From Cyprinodon diabolis (taxonomy: Eukaryota; Chordata; Actinopteri; Cyprinodontiformes; Cyprinodontidae): DNA of 64,000 nt. A program made the translations under genes and the position numbers. Positions 1 through 12,174 of this stretch are shown here, in pieces (positions within the stretch are counted from its first letter, which is position 1; every line of letters starts with the position of its first letter). The DNA lies in NCBI GenBank assembly GCA_030533445.1, contig CM060081.1, positions 35,362,111-35,426,110 on the forward strand, read 5' to 3'. The notes below the pieces were generated by a model. It was not told where the DNA came from. It saw nothing but the letters and a program-made list of their open reading frames with translations, and did not search any database.

Positions 1-2724
1 AAAAACATTTTAAACTCGCCCTCACGGCCACATATTTATAGCTAGAGTCACCATTTTTGGTCAGTTTGTAGACTGAAATCTCTGGACCCACACAATATCT
101 TCGGAATTACGGTAGGATTAATACTTTTCCTTAAAAACCCTCCAGACCGACCTAAAGTCGATGAAAATCAGAGCCGTTTTTCATTGGTTTTGGAGCAGAA
201 GAGGGGAGAAAAACGAATCCGACTATGTGTTTTAAACTCGTCATAAATATTTTTCTGAATGACACACATACACCAAAGTTGGCATAGTTGGAGTCGAAGG
301 ATGACTGACGCTCACGGTGAAAAAATTTTTTGAATAACTCATACGGTTTTTGCTCAGCAGTCGTTTGTTCGGAGGACATTTTAAGCACCTGAAAGCTGAG
401 TGACAGTGACCTGCTGCAGCTAGCTCAATTAGAAGCTTAGGTGTGATGAAACGTTTTTTCTTTTTCTTTCTCTTCCCATTCAGTTTGTAGATGACCTACA
501 GCCATGAAAGTTACTCCAATTGAAGACAAGATATAGCTGTCGCTTAGATAAAAAGAATTTTTCAGATACCTTTTACGGTTTTTACTCAGCAGTCGTTTGT
601 TCGGAGGGGTGCTTTAGCAGCTAAAAGGTGAGTGAGAGTGAGGTCCTGCAGTTCAAACAAAGGGAGGAGCAGGTGGGCCAACCATTTTGTTTGTGCTTCG
701 TTTTGGGTTGTGAAAGACCTACAGACATGAAGGTTACCCCAGTCTGAGACAAAGGATAGATGTTGCTTTCACTGAAAGAATTTTTCAGATATCTTTTATG
801 GTTTTTGCTCAGCAGTCGTTTGTTCGGAGGGTAAGCACCTGGAAGCTAGCTGACAGTTAGCTTCTGCAGCAGCCTGCTAGAGTGCAGCTGCTGAAATCTT
901 AGTGTGAGGCGGCCATTTTTTAAGATCAAACATCTTATTCTCGCCCTCACGGCCACATATTTGGAGCTACAGTCACCATTTTTGGTCAGTTTGTAGACTG
1001 AAACCTCTGGACTCACACAATGTCTTCGGAATTACGGTAGGATTAATACTTTGCCTTAAAAACCCTCCAGACCAACCTAAAGTGGATGAGAGTTTCAGCC
1101 TTTCTCCATTCTTTTTGAGCTGAAGATGGGAGAAAAACGAATCAGACTATGTGTTTTCAACTCGTCATAAATATTTTTCTGAATGACACACATACACCAA
1201 AGTTGGTATAGTTGGAGTCGAAGGATTGCTGATGCTCATGGTGAAAATGTTTTTTGAATAACTCATACGGTTTTTGATCAGTAGTCGTTTGTTCGGTGCC
1301 GTTCTTCCCATACAAAAAAGCCTGGGAAGAAGAAACCAATAGTGAGTGCAGCTGTTGTCTGTGTCAGTGAGAGGCTCGTTAAGCGTTGTCAAGGTTACCA
1401 AGCTTCAAACAGATTTTACCTCTGCTGTTTTAAACAGCACATATTAATCTAATGGAGGGTGAAAGGACTGATTTAACATTGGGAAATGGATACTATATGA
1501 CTGCTGTACATGACACTTCCCTTGCCACTCAGCACTGATAGACTTTCAAAATAAGACTCCAGGGACCCTACAAAATAAAAGCCTCTATATTTTTTACATA
1601 TATTTATTGCTCTATATGGCTCAACATTATGACCCAAACTCAACCCCGTTTTAGAGAATAGACTCTAGGAGACTGTTTAAAACACACCCTATAGCAAATT
1701 TCAAAATAAAAGCCTCCCATTTCCGCTTCATCTACTGCCCTAATAACATGGAAAAAGAGTGATTTAACGATTGGAAAGTAATCAACTATCATTGACGGGT
1801 CTGAACATTTTCTATAAACACAACTCTGTTGGACTTTCAAAATAAGACTCCAGGGACCCTACAAAATAAAAGCCTCTAGATTATAGTAATGCATTAATTG
1901 ATGCAAATGGCTCAACATTATGACCCAAACTCTTCCAGGTTGTTTTTATTAGACTCTAGTGACCTTTTCAAAACACACCCCAGAGCAAATTTCACAATAA
2001 AAGTCTCCCATTTACTCTGTAATACAGCAACTATTCACCTAATAACATGGAAAACCAGTGATTTAACATTTGGAAATGGATTCTATATCACTGCTGGGCG
2101 TGACCCATCTTTTGATGCACATTCATGATAGACTTTCAAAATAAGACTACAAGGACTCTACAGAATAAAAGCCTCTTCCTTATACACACTCATACATTCT
2201 GGCATATTGCTCATTGCCATTGGTGATTTCATCACTGCAATGGCTCTTAGAAGGCGGGCGGAGCCCGCCAATGGTAACAGGCGGGCGGAGCCCGCCAAAG
2301 GTGATTACATCACTGCAATGGCTCTTAGCAGGCGGGCGGAGCCCGCCATTGGTGATTTCATCACTGCAATGGCTCTTAGAAGGCGGGCAGAGCCCGCCAT
2401 TGGTGATTTTTTTCTTCACTGAGATGGCTCCTAGCAGGCGGGCGAAGCCCGCCAACTGGGCTTTACCCACTGTGTTTCAATATGGACAACCCATATTACC
2501 CTTGTGCATCATACTCTGTGCACGTCTATTTCCCAGATTTCAGCACAAGTGGCACACAGCTCTCTTTGCCCATGAACTTGCCCTCTTTCCTTCCCTCAGC
2601 AGCCCTCAAAGGCGTAAGCAGTTGGTCTGGGGAGCCCCGACGTCACTTGCCAGGGCCGTATTGGCCCGGTTCCCCAGACGGGCAGTAGGTGGCCCCCCTC
2701 AAAATTTCTTTAGAAATTTTCTAG
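1..2724. repeat. Array unit 0 (partial, type A)
   Basis: Left-truncated copy; position 1 corresponds to position 3169 in the next unit. Its minisatellite (2224-2455) is type A, with five hairpins including one preceded by ATGGTAAC. Confidence 0.9.
2224..2455. repeat. GC-rich hairpin minisatellite, type A (five hairpins)
   Basis: Period of about 50 bp built on TCACTGCAATGGCTCTTAG followed by a palindrome of two 7-bp GC-only arms around a 3-nt loop (GGCGGGC GGA GCCCGCC). Arms lie at 2253-2269, 2280-2296, 2331-2347, 2382-2398 and 2437-2453. The same block recurs at 8534-8765, 14843-15074, 18080-18311 and 21248-21479. Some copies have one loop change (CAGA or CGAA), while the arms stay paired. 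Confidence 0.9.
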
Positions 2725-5700
2725 TTATTATAATTCTCCCGTATACCCAAAACTTCGGCGCGTAACTAGTCCCGCACGGTTTGGCGGATCGGGCCCAAAG
2801 TTGGCACACGCGTCGGGACCAATGGGGTGATGTGTGCTTGTATAAAACTTTCTCATTAGTCCGAAGGTTTGCGAATTATTAGCGAAAACGTCGCAAAAAA
2901 ATCCCATAGGAAATGAATGGGGAGAGGAAAAAAAAAGCATAAAAAACAGCACTTCACTGTGTCGCCATACATTCACCTAGAAAAACAGTTTGAAGCTCAG
3001 TTTGTAGATAAATCCTTCGTCTATTTAAAACTGAAGACGGTATGTTGATAACTGCTACGGTTTTTGTATAATCAGACCTCAAGCGCCACAAAGTTTTAGC
3101 AAAATCCAGCCTGCTAGAGTGGAGCAACTGAAAAGCTAGAGTGTGAGGCAGGCGTTTTTTAAACACAAAAAAACATTTTAAACTCGCCCTCACGGCCACA
3201 TATTTATAGCTAGAGTCACCATTTTTGGTCAGTTTGTAGACTGAAATCTCTGGACCCACACAATATCTTCGGAATTACGGTAGGATTAATACTTTTCCTT
3301 AAAAACCCTCCAGACCGACCTAAAGTCGATGAAAATCAGAGCCGTTTTTCATTGGTTTTGGAGCAGAAGAGGGGAGAAAAACGAATCCGACTATGTGTTT
3401 TAAACTCGTCATAAATATTTTTCTGAATGACACACATACACCAAAGTTGGCATAGTTGGAGTCGAAGGATGACTGACGCTCACGGTGAAAAAATTTTTTG
3501 AATAACTCATACGGTTTTTGCTCAACAGTCGTTTGTTCGGAGGACATTTTAAGCACCTGAAAGCTGAGTGACAGTGACCTGCTGCAGCTAGCTCAATTAG
3601 AAGCTTAGGTGTGATGAAACGTTTTTTCTTTTTCTTTCTCTTCCCATTCAGTTTGTAGATGACCTACAGCCATGAAAGTTATTCCAATTGAAGACAAGAT
3701 ATAGCTGTCGCTTAGATAAAAAGAATTTTTCAGACACCTTTTACGGTTTTTACTCAGCAGTCGTTTGTTCGGAGGGGTGCTTTAGCAGCTAAAAGGTGAG
3801 TGAGAGTGAGGTCCTGCAGTTCAAACAAAGGGAGGAGCAGGTGGGCCAACCATTTTGTTTGTGCTTCGTTTTGGGTTGTGAAAGACCTACAGATATGAAG
3901 GTTACCCCAGTCTGAGACAAAGGATAGATGTTGCTTTCACTGAAAGAATTTTTCAGATATCTTTTACGGTTTTTGCTCAGCAGTCGTTTGTTCGGAGGGT
4001 AAGCACCTGGAAGCTAGCTGACAGTTAGCTTCTGCAGCAGCCTGCTAGAGTGCAGCTGCTGAAATCTTAGTGTGAGGCGGCCATTTTTTTAAGATCAAAC
4101 ATCTTATTCTCGCCCTCACGGCCACATATTTGGAGCTACAGTCACCATTTTTGGTCAGTTTGTAGACTGAAACCTCTGGACTCACACAATGTCTTCGGAA
4201 TTACGGTAGGATTAATACTTTTCCTTAAAAACCCTCCAGACCAACCTAAAGTCGATGAGTTTCAGCCTTTCTCCATTCTTTTTGAGCTGAAGATGGGAGA
4301 GAAACGAATCAGACTATGTGTTTTCAAGTCGTCATAAATATTGTTCTGAATGACACACATACACCAAAGTTGGTATACTTGGAGTCGAAGGATTGCTGAT
4401 GCTCATGGTGAAAATGTTTTTTGAATAACTCATACGGTTTTTGATCAGTAGTCGTTTGTTTTCGTTGCCGTTCTTCCCATACAAAAAAGCCTGGGAAGAA
4501 GAAACCAATAGTGAGTGCAGCTGTTGTCTGTGTCAGTGAGAGGCTCGTTAAGCGTTGTCAAGGTTACCAAGCTTCAAACAGATTTTACCTCTGCTGTTTT
4601 AAACAGCACATATTAATCTAATGGAGGGTGAAAGGACTGATTTAACATTGGGAAATGGATACTATATGACTGCTGTCCATGACACTTCCCTTGCCACTCA
4701 GCACTGATAGACTTTCAAAATAAGACTCCAGGGACCCTACAAAATAAAAGCCTCTATATTTTTTACATATATTTATTGCCCTATATGGCTCAATATTATG
4801 ACCCAAACTCAACCCCGTTTTAGAGAATAGACTCTAGGAGACTGTTTAAAACACACCCTATAGCAAATTTCAAAATAAAAGCCTCCCATTTCCGCTTCAT
4901 CTACTGCCCTAATAACATGGAAAAAGAGTGATTTAACGATTGGAAAGTAATCAACTATCATTGACGGGTCTGAACATTTTCTATAAACACAACTCTGTTG
5001 GACTTTCAAAATAAGACTCCAGCGACCCTACAAAATAAAAGCCTCTAGATTATACTAATGCATTAATTGATGCAAATGGCTCAACATTATGACCCAAACT
5101 CTTCCAGGTTGTTTTTATTAGACTCTAGTGACCTTTTCAAAACACACCCAGAGCAAATTTCACAATAAAAGTCTCCCATTTACTCTGTAATACAGCAACT
5201 ATTCACCTAATAACATGGAAAACCAGTGATTTAACATTTGGAAATTGATTCTATATAACTGCTGGGCATGACCCATCTTTAGATGCACTTCCATGATAGA
5301 CTTTCAAAATAAGACTCCAGGGACTCTACAGAATAAAAGCCTCTTCCTTATACACACTCATACATTCTGGCATATTGCTCATTGCCATTTGTAATTTCAT
5401 CACTGCAATGGCTCTTAGAAGGCGGGCGGAGCCCGCCATTGGTGATTTCATCACTGCAATGGCTCTTAGAAGGCGGGCGGAGCCCGCCATTGGTGATTTC
5501 ATCACTGCAATGGCTCTTAGCAGGCGGGCAGAGCCCGCCATTGGTGATTTTTTTCATCGCTGCAAGGGCTCCTAGCAGGCGGGCGGAGCCCACCAACTGA
5601 GCTTTACCCACTGCGGTTCAATATGGACAACCCATATTACCCTTTTGCATCATACGCTGTGCACGTCTATTTCCCAGATTTCAGCACAAGTGGCACACAG

Positions 5701-5865
5701 CTCTCTTTGCCCATGACCTAGCCCTCTTTCCTTCCCTCAGCAGCCCTCAAAGGCGTAAGCAGTTGGTCTGGGGAGCCCCGACATCACTTGCCAGGGCCGT
5801 ATTGGCCCTGTTCCCCAGACGGGCAGTAGGTGGCCCCCCTCAAAATTTCTTTAGAAATTTTCTAG
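2725..5865. repeat. Array unit 1 (type B, 3141 bp)
   Basis: Starts with the CTCCCGTATACCC variant of the unit 5' end. The minisatellite (5392-5596) is the short type B with four hairpins, which explains the 28 bp length difference from type A. Its last ~0.85 kb matches unit 3 at an offset of 6309 bp. Confidence 0.9.
5392..5596. repeat. GC-rich hairpin minisatellite, type B (four hairpins)
   Basis: Shorter version of the block, lacking the hairpin introduced by ATGGTAAC. Hairpins lie at 5421-5437, 5472-5488, 5523-5539 and 5578-5594. The last has a mispaired arm (GCCCACC). The block recurs at 11701-11905. Confidence 0.9.
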
Positions 5866-8800
5866 TTATTATAATTCTCCCGTATACCCAAAACTTCGGC
5901 GCGTAACTAGTCCCGCACGGTTTGGCGGATCGGGCCCAAAGTTGGCACACGCGTCGGGACCAATGGGGTGATGTGTGCTTGTATAACACTTTCTCATTAG
6001 TCCGAAGGTTTGCGAATTATTAGCGAAAACGTCTCAAAAAAATCCCATAGGAAATGAATGGGGAGAGGAAAAAAAAAGCATAAAAAACAGCACTTCACTG
6101 TGTCGGCATACATTCACCTAGAAAAACAGTTTGAAGCTCAGTTTGTAGATAAATCCTTCGTCTATTTAAAACTGAAGACGGTATGTTGATAACTGCTACG
6201 GTTTTTGTATAATCAGACCTCAAGCGCCACAAAGTTTTAGCAAAATCCAGCCTGCTAGAGTGGAGCAACTGAAAAGCTAGAGTGTGAGGCAGGCGTTTTT
6301 TAAACACAAAAAAACATTTTAAACTCGCCCTCACGGCCACATATTTATAGCTAGAGTCACCATTTTTGGTCAGTTTGTAGACTGAAATCTCTGGACCCAC
6401 ACAATATCTTCGGAATTACGGTAGGATTAATACTTTTCCTTAAAAACCCTCCAGACCGACCTAAAGTCGATGAAAATCAGAGCCGTTTTTCATTGGTTTT
6501 GGAGCAGAAGAGGGGAGAAAAACGAATCAGACTATGTGTTTTAAACTCGTCATAAATATTTTTCTGAATGACACACATACACCAAAGTTGGCATAGTTGG
6601 AGTCGAAGGATGACTGACGCTCACGGTGAAAAAATTTTTTGAATAACTCATACGGTTTTTGCTCAGCAGTCGTTTGTTCGGAGGACATTTTAAGCACCTG
6701 AAAGCTGAGTGACAGTGACCTGCTGCAGCTAGCTCAATTAGAAGCTTAGGTGTGATGAAACGTTTTTTCTTTTTCTTTCTCTTCCCATTCAGGTTGTAGA
6801 TGACCTACAGCCATGAAAGTTACTCCAATCGAAGACAAGATATAGCTGTCGCTTAGATAAAAAGAATTTTTCAGATACCTTTTACGGTTTTTGCTCAGCA
6901 GTCGTTTGTTCGGAGGGGTGCTTTAGCAGCTAAAAGGTGAGTGAGAGTGAGGTCCTGCAGTTAAAAGAAAGGGAGGAGCAGGTGGGCCAACCATTTTGTT
7001 TGTGCTTCGTTTTTGGTTGTGAAAGACCTACAGACATGAAGGTTACCCCAGTCTGAGACAAAGGATAGATGTTGCTTTCACTGAAAGAATTTTTCAGATA
7101 TCTTTTACGGTTTTTGCTCAGCAGTCGTTTGTTCGGAGGGTAAGCACCTGGAAGCTAGCTGACAGTTAGCTTCTGCAGCAGCCTGCTAGAGTGCAGCTGC
7201 TGAAATCTTAGTGTGAGGCGGCCATTTTTTTCAGATCAAACATCTTATTCTCGCCCTCACGGCCACATATTTGGAGCTACAGTCACCATTTTTGGTCAGT
7301 TTGTAGACTGAAACCTCTGGACTCACACAATGTCTTCGGAATTACGGTAGGATTAATACTTTTCCTTAAAAACCCTCCAGACCAACCTAAAGTCGATGAG
7401 AGTTTCAGCCTTTCTCTATTCTTTTTGAGCTGAAGATGGGAGAGAAACGAATCAGACTATGTGTTTTCAACTCGTCATAAATATTTTTCTGAATGACACA
7501 CATACACCAAAGTTGGTATAGTTGGAGTCGAAGGATTGCTGATGCTCATGGTGAAAATGTTTTTTGAATAACTCATACGGTTTTTGATCAGTAGTCGTTT
7601 GTTCGGTGCCGTTCTTCCCATACAAAAAAGCCTGGGAAGAAGAAACCAATAGTGAGTGCAGCTGTTGTCTGTGTCAGTGAGAGGCTCGTTAAGCGTTGTC
7701 AAGGTTACCAAGCTTCAAACAGATTTTACCTCTGCTGTTTTAAACAGCACATATTAATCTAATGGAGGGTGAAAGGACTGATTTAACATTGGGAAATGGA
7801 TACTATATGACTGCTGTCCATGACACTTCCCTTGCCACTCAGCACTGATAGACTTTCAAAATAAGACTCCAGGGACCCTACAAAATAAAAGCCTCTATAT
7901 TTTTTACATATATTTATTGCCCTATATGGCTCAACATTATGACCCAAACTCAACCCCGTTTTAAAGAATAGACTCTAGGAGACTGTTTAAAACACACCCT
8001 ATAGCAAATTTCAAAATAAAAGCCTCCCATTTCCGCTTCATCTACTGCCCTAATAACATGGAAAAAGAGTGATTTAACGATTGGAAAGTAATCAACTATC
8101 ATTGACGGGTCTGAACATTTTCTATAAACACAACTCTGTTGGACTTTCAAAATAAGACTCCAGCGACCCTACAAAATAAAAGCCTCTAGATTATACTAAT
8201 GCATTAATTGATGCAAATGGCTCAACATTATGACCCAAACTCTTCCAGGTTGTTTTTATTAGACTCTAGTGACCTTTTCAAAACACACCCCAGAGCAAAT
8301 TTCACAATAAAAGTCTCCCATTTACTCTGTAATACAGCAACTATTCACCTAATAACATGGAAAACCAGTGATTTAACATTTGGAAATGGATTCTATATCA
8401 CTGCTGGGCGTGACCCATCTTTTGATGCACATTCATGATAGACTTTCAAAATAAGACTACAAGGACTCTACAGAATAAAAGCCTCTTCCTTATACACACT
8501 CATACATTCTGGCATATTGCTCATTGCCATTGGTGATTTCATCACTGCAATGGCTCTTAGAAGGCGGGCGGAGCCCGCCAATGGTAACAGGCGGGCGGAG
8601 CCCGCCAAAGGTGATTACATCACTGCAATGGCTCTTAGCAGGCGGGCGGAGCCCGCCATTGGTGATTTCATCACTGCAATGGCTCTTAGAAGGCGGGCAG
8701 AGCCCGCCATTGGTGATGTTTTTCTTCACTGAGATGGCTCCTAGCAGGCGGGCGAAGCCCGCCAACTGGGCTTTACCCACTGTGTTTCAATATGGACAAC

Positions 8801-9034
8801 CCATATTACCCTTGTGCATCATACGCTGTGCACGTCTATTTCCCAGATGTCAGCACAAGTGGCACACAGCTCTCTTTTCCCATGAACTTGCCCTCTTTCC
8901 TTCCCTCAGCAGCCCTCAAAGGCGTAAGCAGTTGGTCTGGGGAGCCCCGACGTCACTTGCCAGGGCCGTATTGGCCCGGTTCCCAAGACGGGCAGTAGGT
9001 GGCCCCCCTCAAAATTTCTTTAGAAATTTTCTAG
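5866..9034. repeat. Array unit 2 (type A, 3169 bp)
   Basis: Same length as unit 4 and nearly identical to it at an offset of 6309 bp. They share private variants such as the T-run followed by CAGATCAAAC near 7231 and 13540. Minisatellite at 8534-8765. Confidence 0.9.
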
Positions 9035-12000
9035 TTATTATAGTTCTCCTCGCCACCCAAAAACTTCGGCACCTAACTAGTCCAGCACGGTTTGGCGGAT
9101 CGGGCCCAAAGTTGGCACACGCGTCGGGACCAATGGTGCGATGCGTGCTTGTATAAAACTTTCTCATTAGTCCGAAGGTTTGCGAATTATTAGCGAAAAC
9201 GTCGCAAAAAAATACCCATAGGAAATGAATGGGGAGAGGAAAAAAAAAGCATAAAAAACAGCACTTCACTGTGTCGGCATACATTCACCTAGAAAAACAG
9301 TTTGAAGCTCAGTTTGTAGATAAATCCTTCGTCTATTTAAAACTGAAGACGGTATGTTGATAACTGCTACGGTTTTTGTATAATCAGACCTCAAGCGCCA
9401 CAAAGTTTTAGCAAAATCCAGCCTGCTAGAGTGGAGCAACTGAAAAGCTAGAGTGTGAGGCAGGCGTTTTTTAAACACAAAAAAACATTTTAAACTCGCC
9501 CTCACGGCCACATATTTATAGCTAGAGTCACCATTTTTGGTCAGTTTGTAGACTGAAATCTCTGGACCCACACAATATCTTCGGAATTACGGTAGGATTA
9601 ATACTTTTCCTTAAAAACCCTCCAGACCGACCTAAAGTCGATGAAAATCAGAGCAGTTTTTCATTGGTTTTGGAGCAGAAGAGGGGAGAAAAACGAATCA
9701 GACTATGTGTTTTCAAGTCGTCATAAATATTTTTCTGAATGACACACATACACCAAAGTTGGCATAGTTGGAGTCGAAGGATGGCTGACGCTCACGGTGA
9801 AAGAATTTTTTGAATAACTCATACGGTTTTTGCTCAGCAGTCGTTTGTTCGGAGGACATTTTAAGCACCTCAAAGCTGGGTGAGTGACCTGCTGCAGCTA
9901 GCTCAATTAGAAGCTCATGTGTGACGAAACGTTTTTTCTTTTTCTTTCTCTTCCCATTCAGGTTGTAGATGACCTACAGCCATGAAAGTTACTCCAATTG
10001 AAGACAAGATATAGCTGTCGCTTAGATAAAAATAATTTTTGAGATACCTTTTATGGTTTTTACTCAGCAGTCGTTTGTTCGGAGGGGTGCTTTAGCAGCT
10101 GAAAGGTGAGTGAGAGTGAGGTCCTGCAGTTAAAAGAAAGGGAGGAGCAGGTGGGCCAACCATTTTGTTTTTGCTTCGTTTTGGGTTGTGAAAGACCTAC
10201 AGACATGAAGGTTACCCCAGTCTGAGACAAAGGATAGATGTTGCTTTCACTGAAAGAATTTTTCAGATACCTTTTACGGTTTTTGCTCAGCAGTCGTTTG
10301 TTCGGAGGGTAAGCACCTGGAAGCTAGCTGACAGTTAGCTTCTGCAGCAGCCTGCTAGAGTGCAGCTGCTGAAATCTTAGTGTGAGGCGGCCATTTTTTT
10401 AAGATCAAACATCTTATTCTCGCCCTCACGGCCACATATTTGGACCTACAGTCACCATTTTTGGTCAGTTTGTAGACTGAAACCTCTGGACTCACACAAT
10501 GTCTTCGGAATTACGGTAGGATTAATACTTTTCCTTAAAAACCCTCCAGACCAACCTAAAGTCGATGAGTTTCAGCCTTTCTCCATTCTTTTTAAGCTGA
10601 AGATGGGAGAAAAACGAATCAGACTATGTGTTTTCAAGTCGTCATAAATATTGTTCTGAATGACACACATACACCAAAGTTGGTATAGTTGGAGTCGAAG
10701 GATTGCTGATGCTCATGGTGAAATTTTTTTTTTTAATAACTCATACGGTTTTTGCTCAGCAGTCGTTTGTTCGGTGCCGTTCTTCCCATACAAAAAAGCC
10801 TGGGAAGAAGAAACCAATAGTGAGTGCAGCTGTTGTCTGTGTCAGTGAGAGGCTCATTAAGCGTTGTCAAGGTTACCAAGCTTCAAACAGATTTTACCTC
10901 TGCTGTTTTAAACAGCACATATTAATCTAATGGAGGGTGAAAGCACTGATTTAACATTGGGAAATGGATACTATATGACTGCCGTCCATGACACTTCCCT
11001 TGCCACTCAGCACTGATAGACTTTCAAAATAAGACTCCAGGGACCCTTCAAAATAAAAGCCTCTATATTTTTTACATATATTTATTGCCCTATATGGCTC
11101 AACATTATGACCCAAACTCAACCCCATTTTAGAGAATAGACTCTAGGAGACTGTTTAAAACACACCCTATGGCAAATTTCAAAATAAAAGCCTCCCATTT
11201 CCGCTTCATCTACTGCCCTAATAACATGGAAAAAGAGTGATTTAACGATTGGAAAGTAATCAACTATCATTGACGGGTCTGAACATTTTCTATAAACACA
11301 ACTCTGTTGGACTTTCAAAATAAGACTCCAGCGACCCTACAAAATAAAAGCCTCTAGATTATACTAATGCATTAATTGATGCAAATGGCTCAACATTATG
11401 ACCCAAACTCTTCCAGGTTGTTTTTATTAGACTCTAGTGACCTTTTCAAAACACACCCAGAGCAAATTTCACAATAAAAGTCTCCCATTTACTCTGTAAT
11501 ACAGCAACTATTCACCTAATAACATGGAAAACCAGTGATTTAACATTTGGAAATTGATTCTATATAACTGCTGGGCATGACCCATCTTTAGATGCACTTC
11601 CATGATAGACTTTCAAAATAAGACTCCAGGGACTCTACAGAATAAAAGCCTCTTCCTTATACACACTCATACATTCTGGCATATTGCTCATTGCCATTTG
11701 TAATTTCATCACTGCAATGGCTCTTAGAAGGCGGGCGGAGCCCGCCATTGGTGATTTCATCACTGCAATGGCTCTTAGAAGGCGGGCGGAGCCCGCCATT
11801 GGTGATTTCATCACTGCAATGGCTCTTAGCAGGCGGGCAGAGCCCGCCATTGGTGATTTTTTTCATCGCTGCAAGGGCTCCTAGCAGGCGGGCGGAGCCC
11901 ACCAACTGAGCTTTACCCACTGCGGTTCAATATGGACAACCCATATTACCCTTTTGCATCATACGCTGTGCACGTCTATTTCCCAGATTTCAGCACAAGT

Positions 12001-12174
12001 GGCACACAGCTCTCTTTGCCCATGACCTAGCCCTCTTTCCTTCCCTCAGCAGCCCTCAAAGGCGTAAGCAGTTGGTCTGGGGAGCCCCGACATCACTTGC
12101 CAGGGCCGTATTGGCCCTGTTCCCCAGACGGGCAGTAGGTGGCCCCCCTCAAAATTTCTTTAGAAATTTTCTAG
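9035..12174. repeat. Array unit 3 (mosaic, type B, 3140 bp)
   Basis: The 5' two-thirds (9035 to about 11.3 kb) carries the CTCCTCGCCACCC start variant and private changes such as GGACCTACAG near 10442. It matches unit 6 at an offset of 9546 bp. The 3' third carries the type B minisatellite (11701-11905) and matches unit 1 at 6309 bp. The unit is therefore a recombinant or gene-converted mosaic. Confidence 0.9.

Noticed and set aside
2214..2765. Long plus-strand ORF (183-210 codons) across the minisatellite in several units
   Set aside because: It simply translates the 50-bp repeat (GGRSPPLVISSLQWLLE and similar), is open in only some units, and its end varies with the junction. It has no domain.
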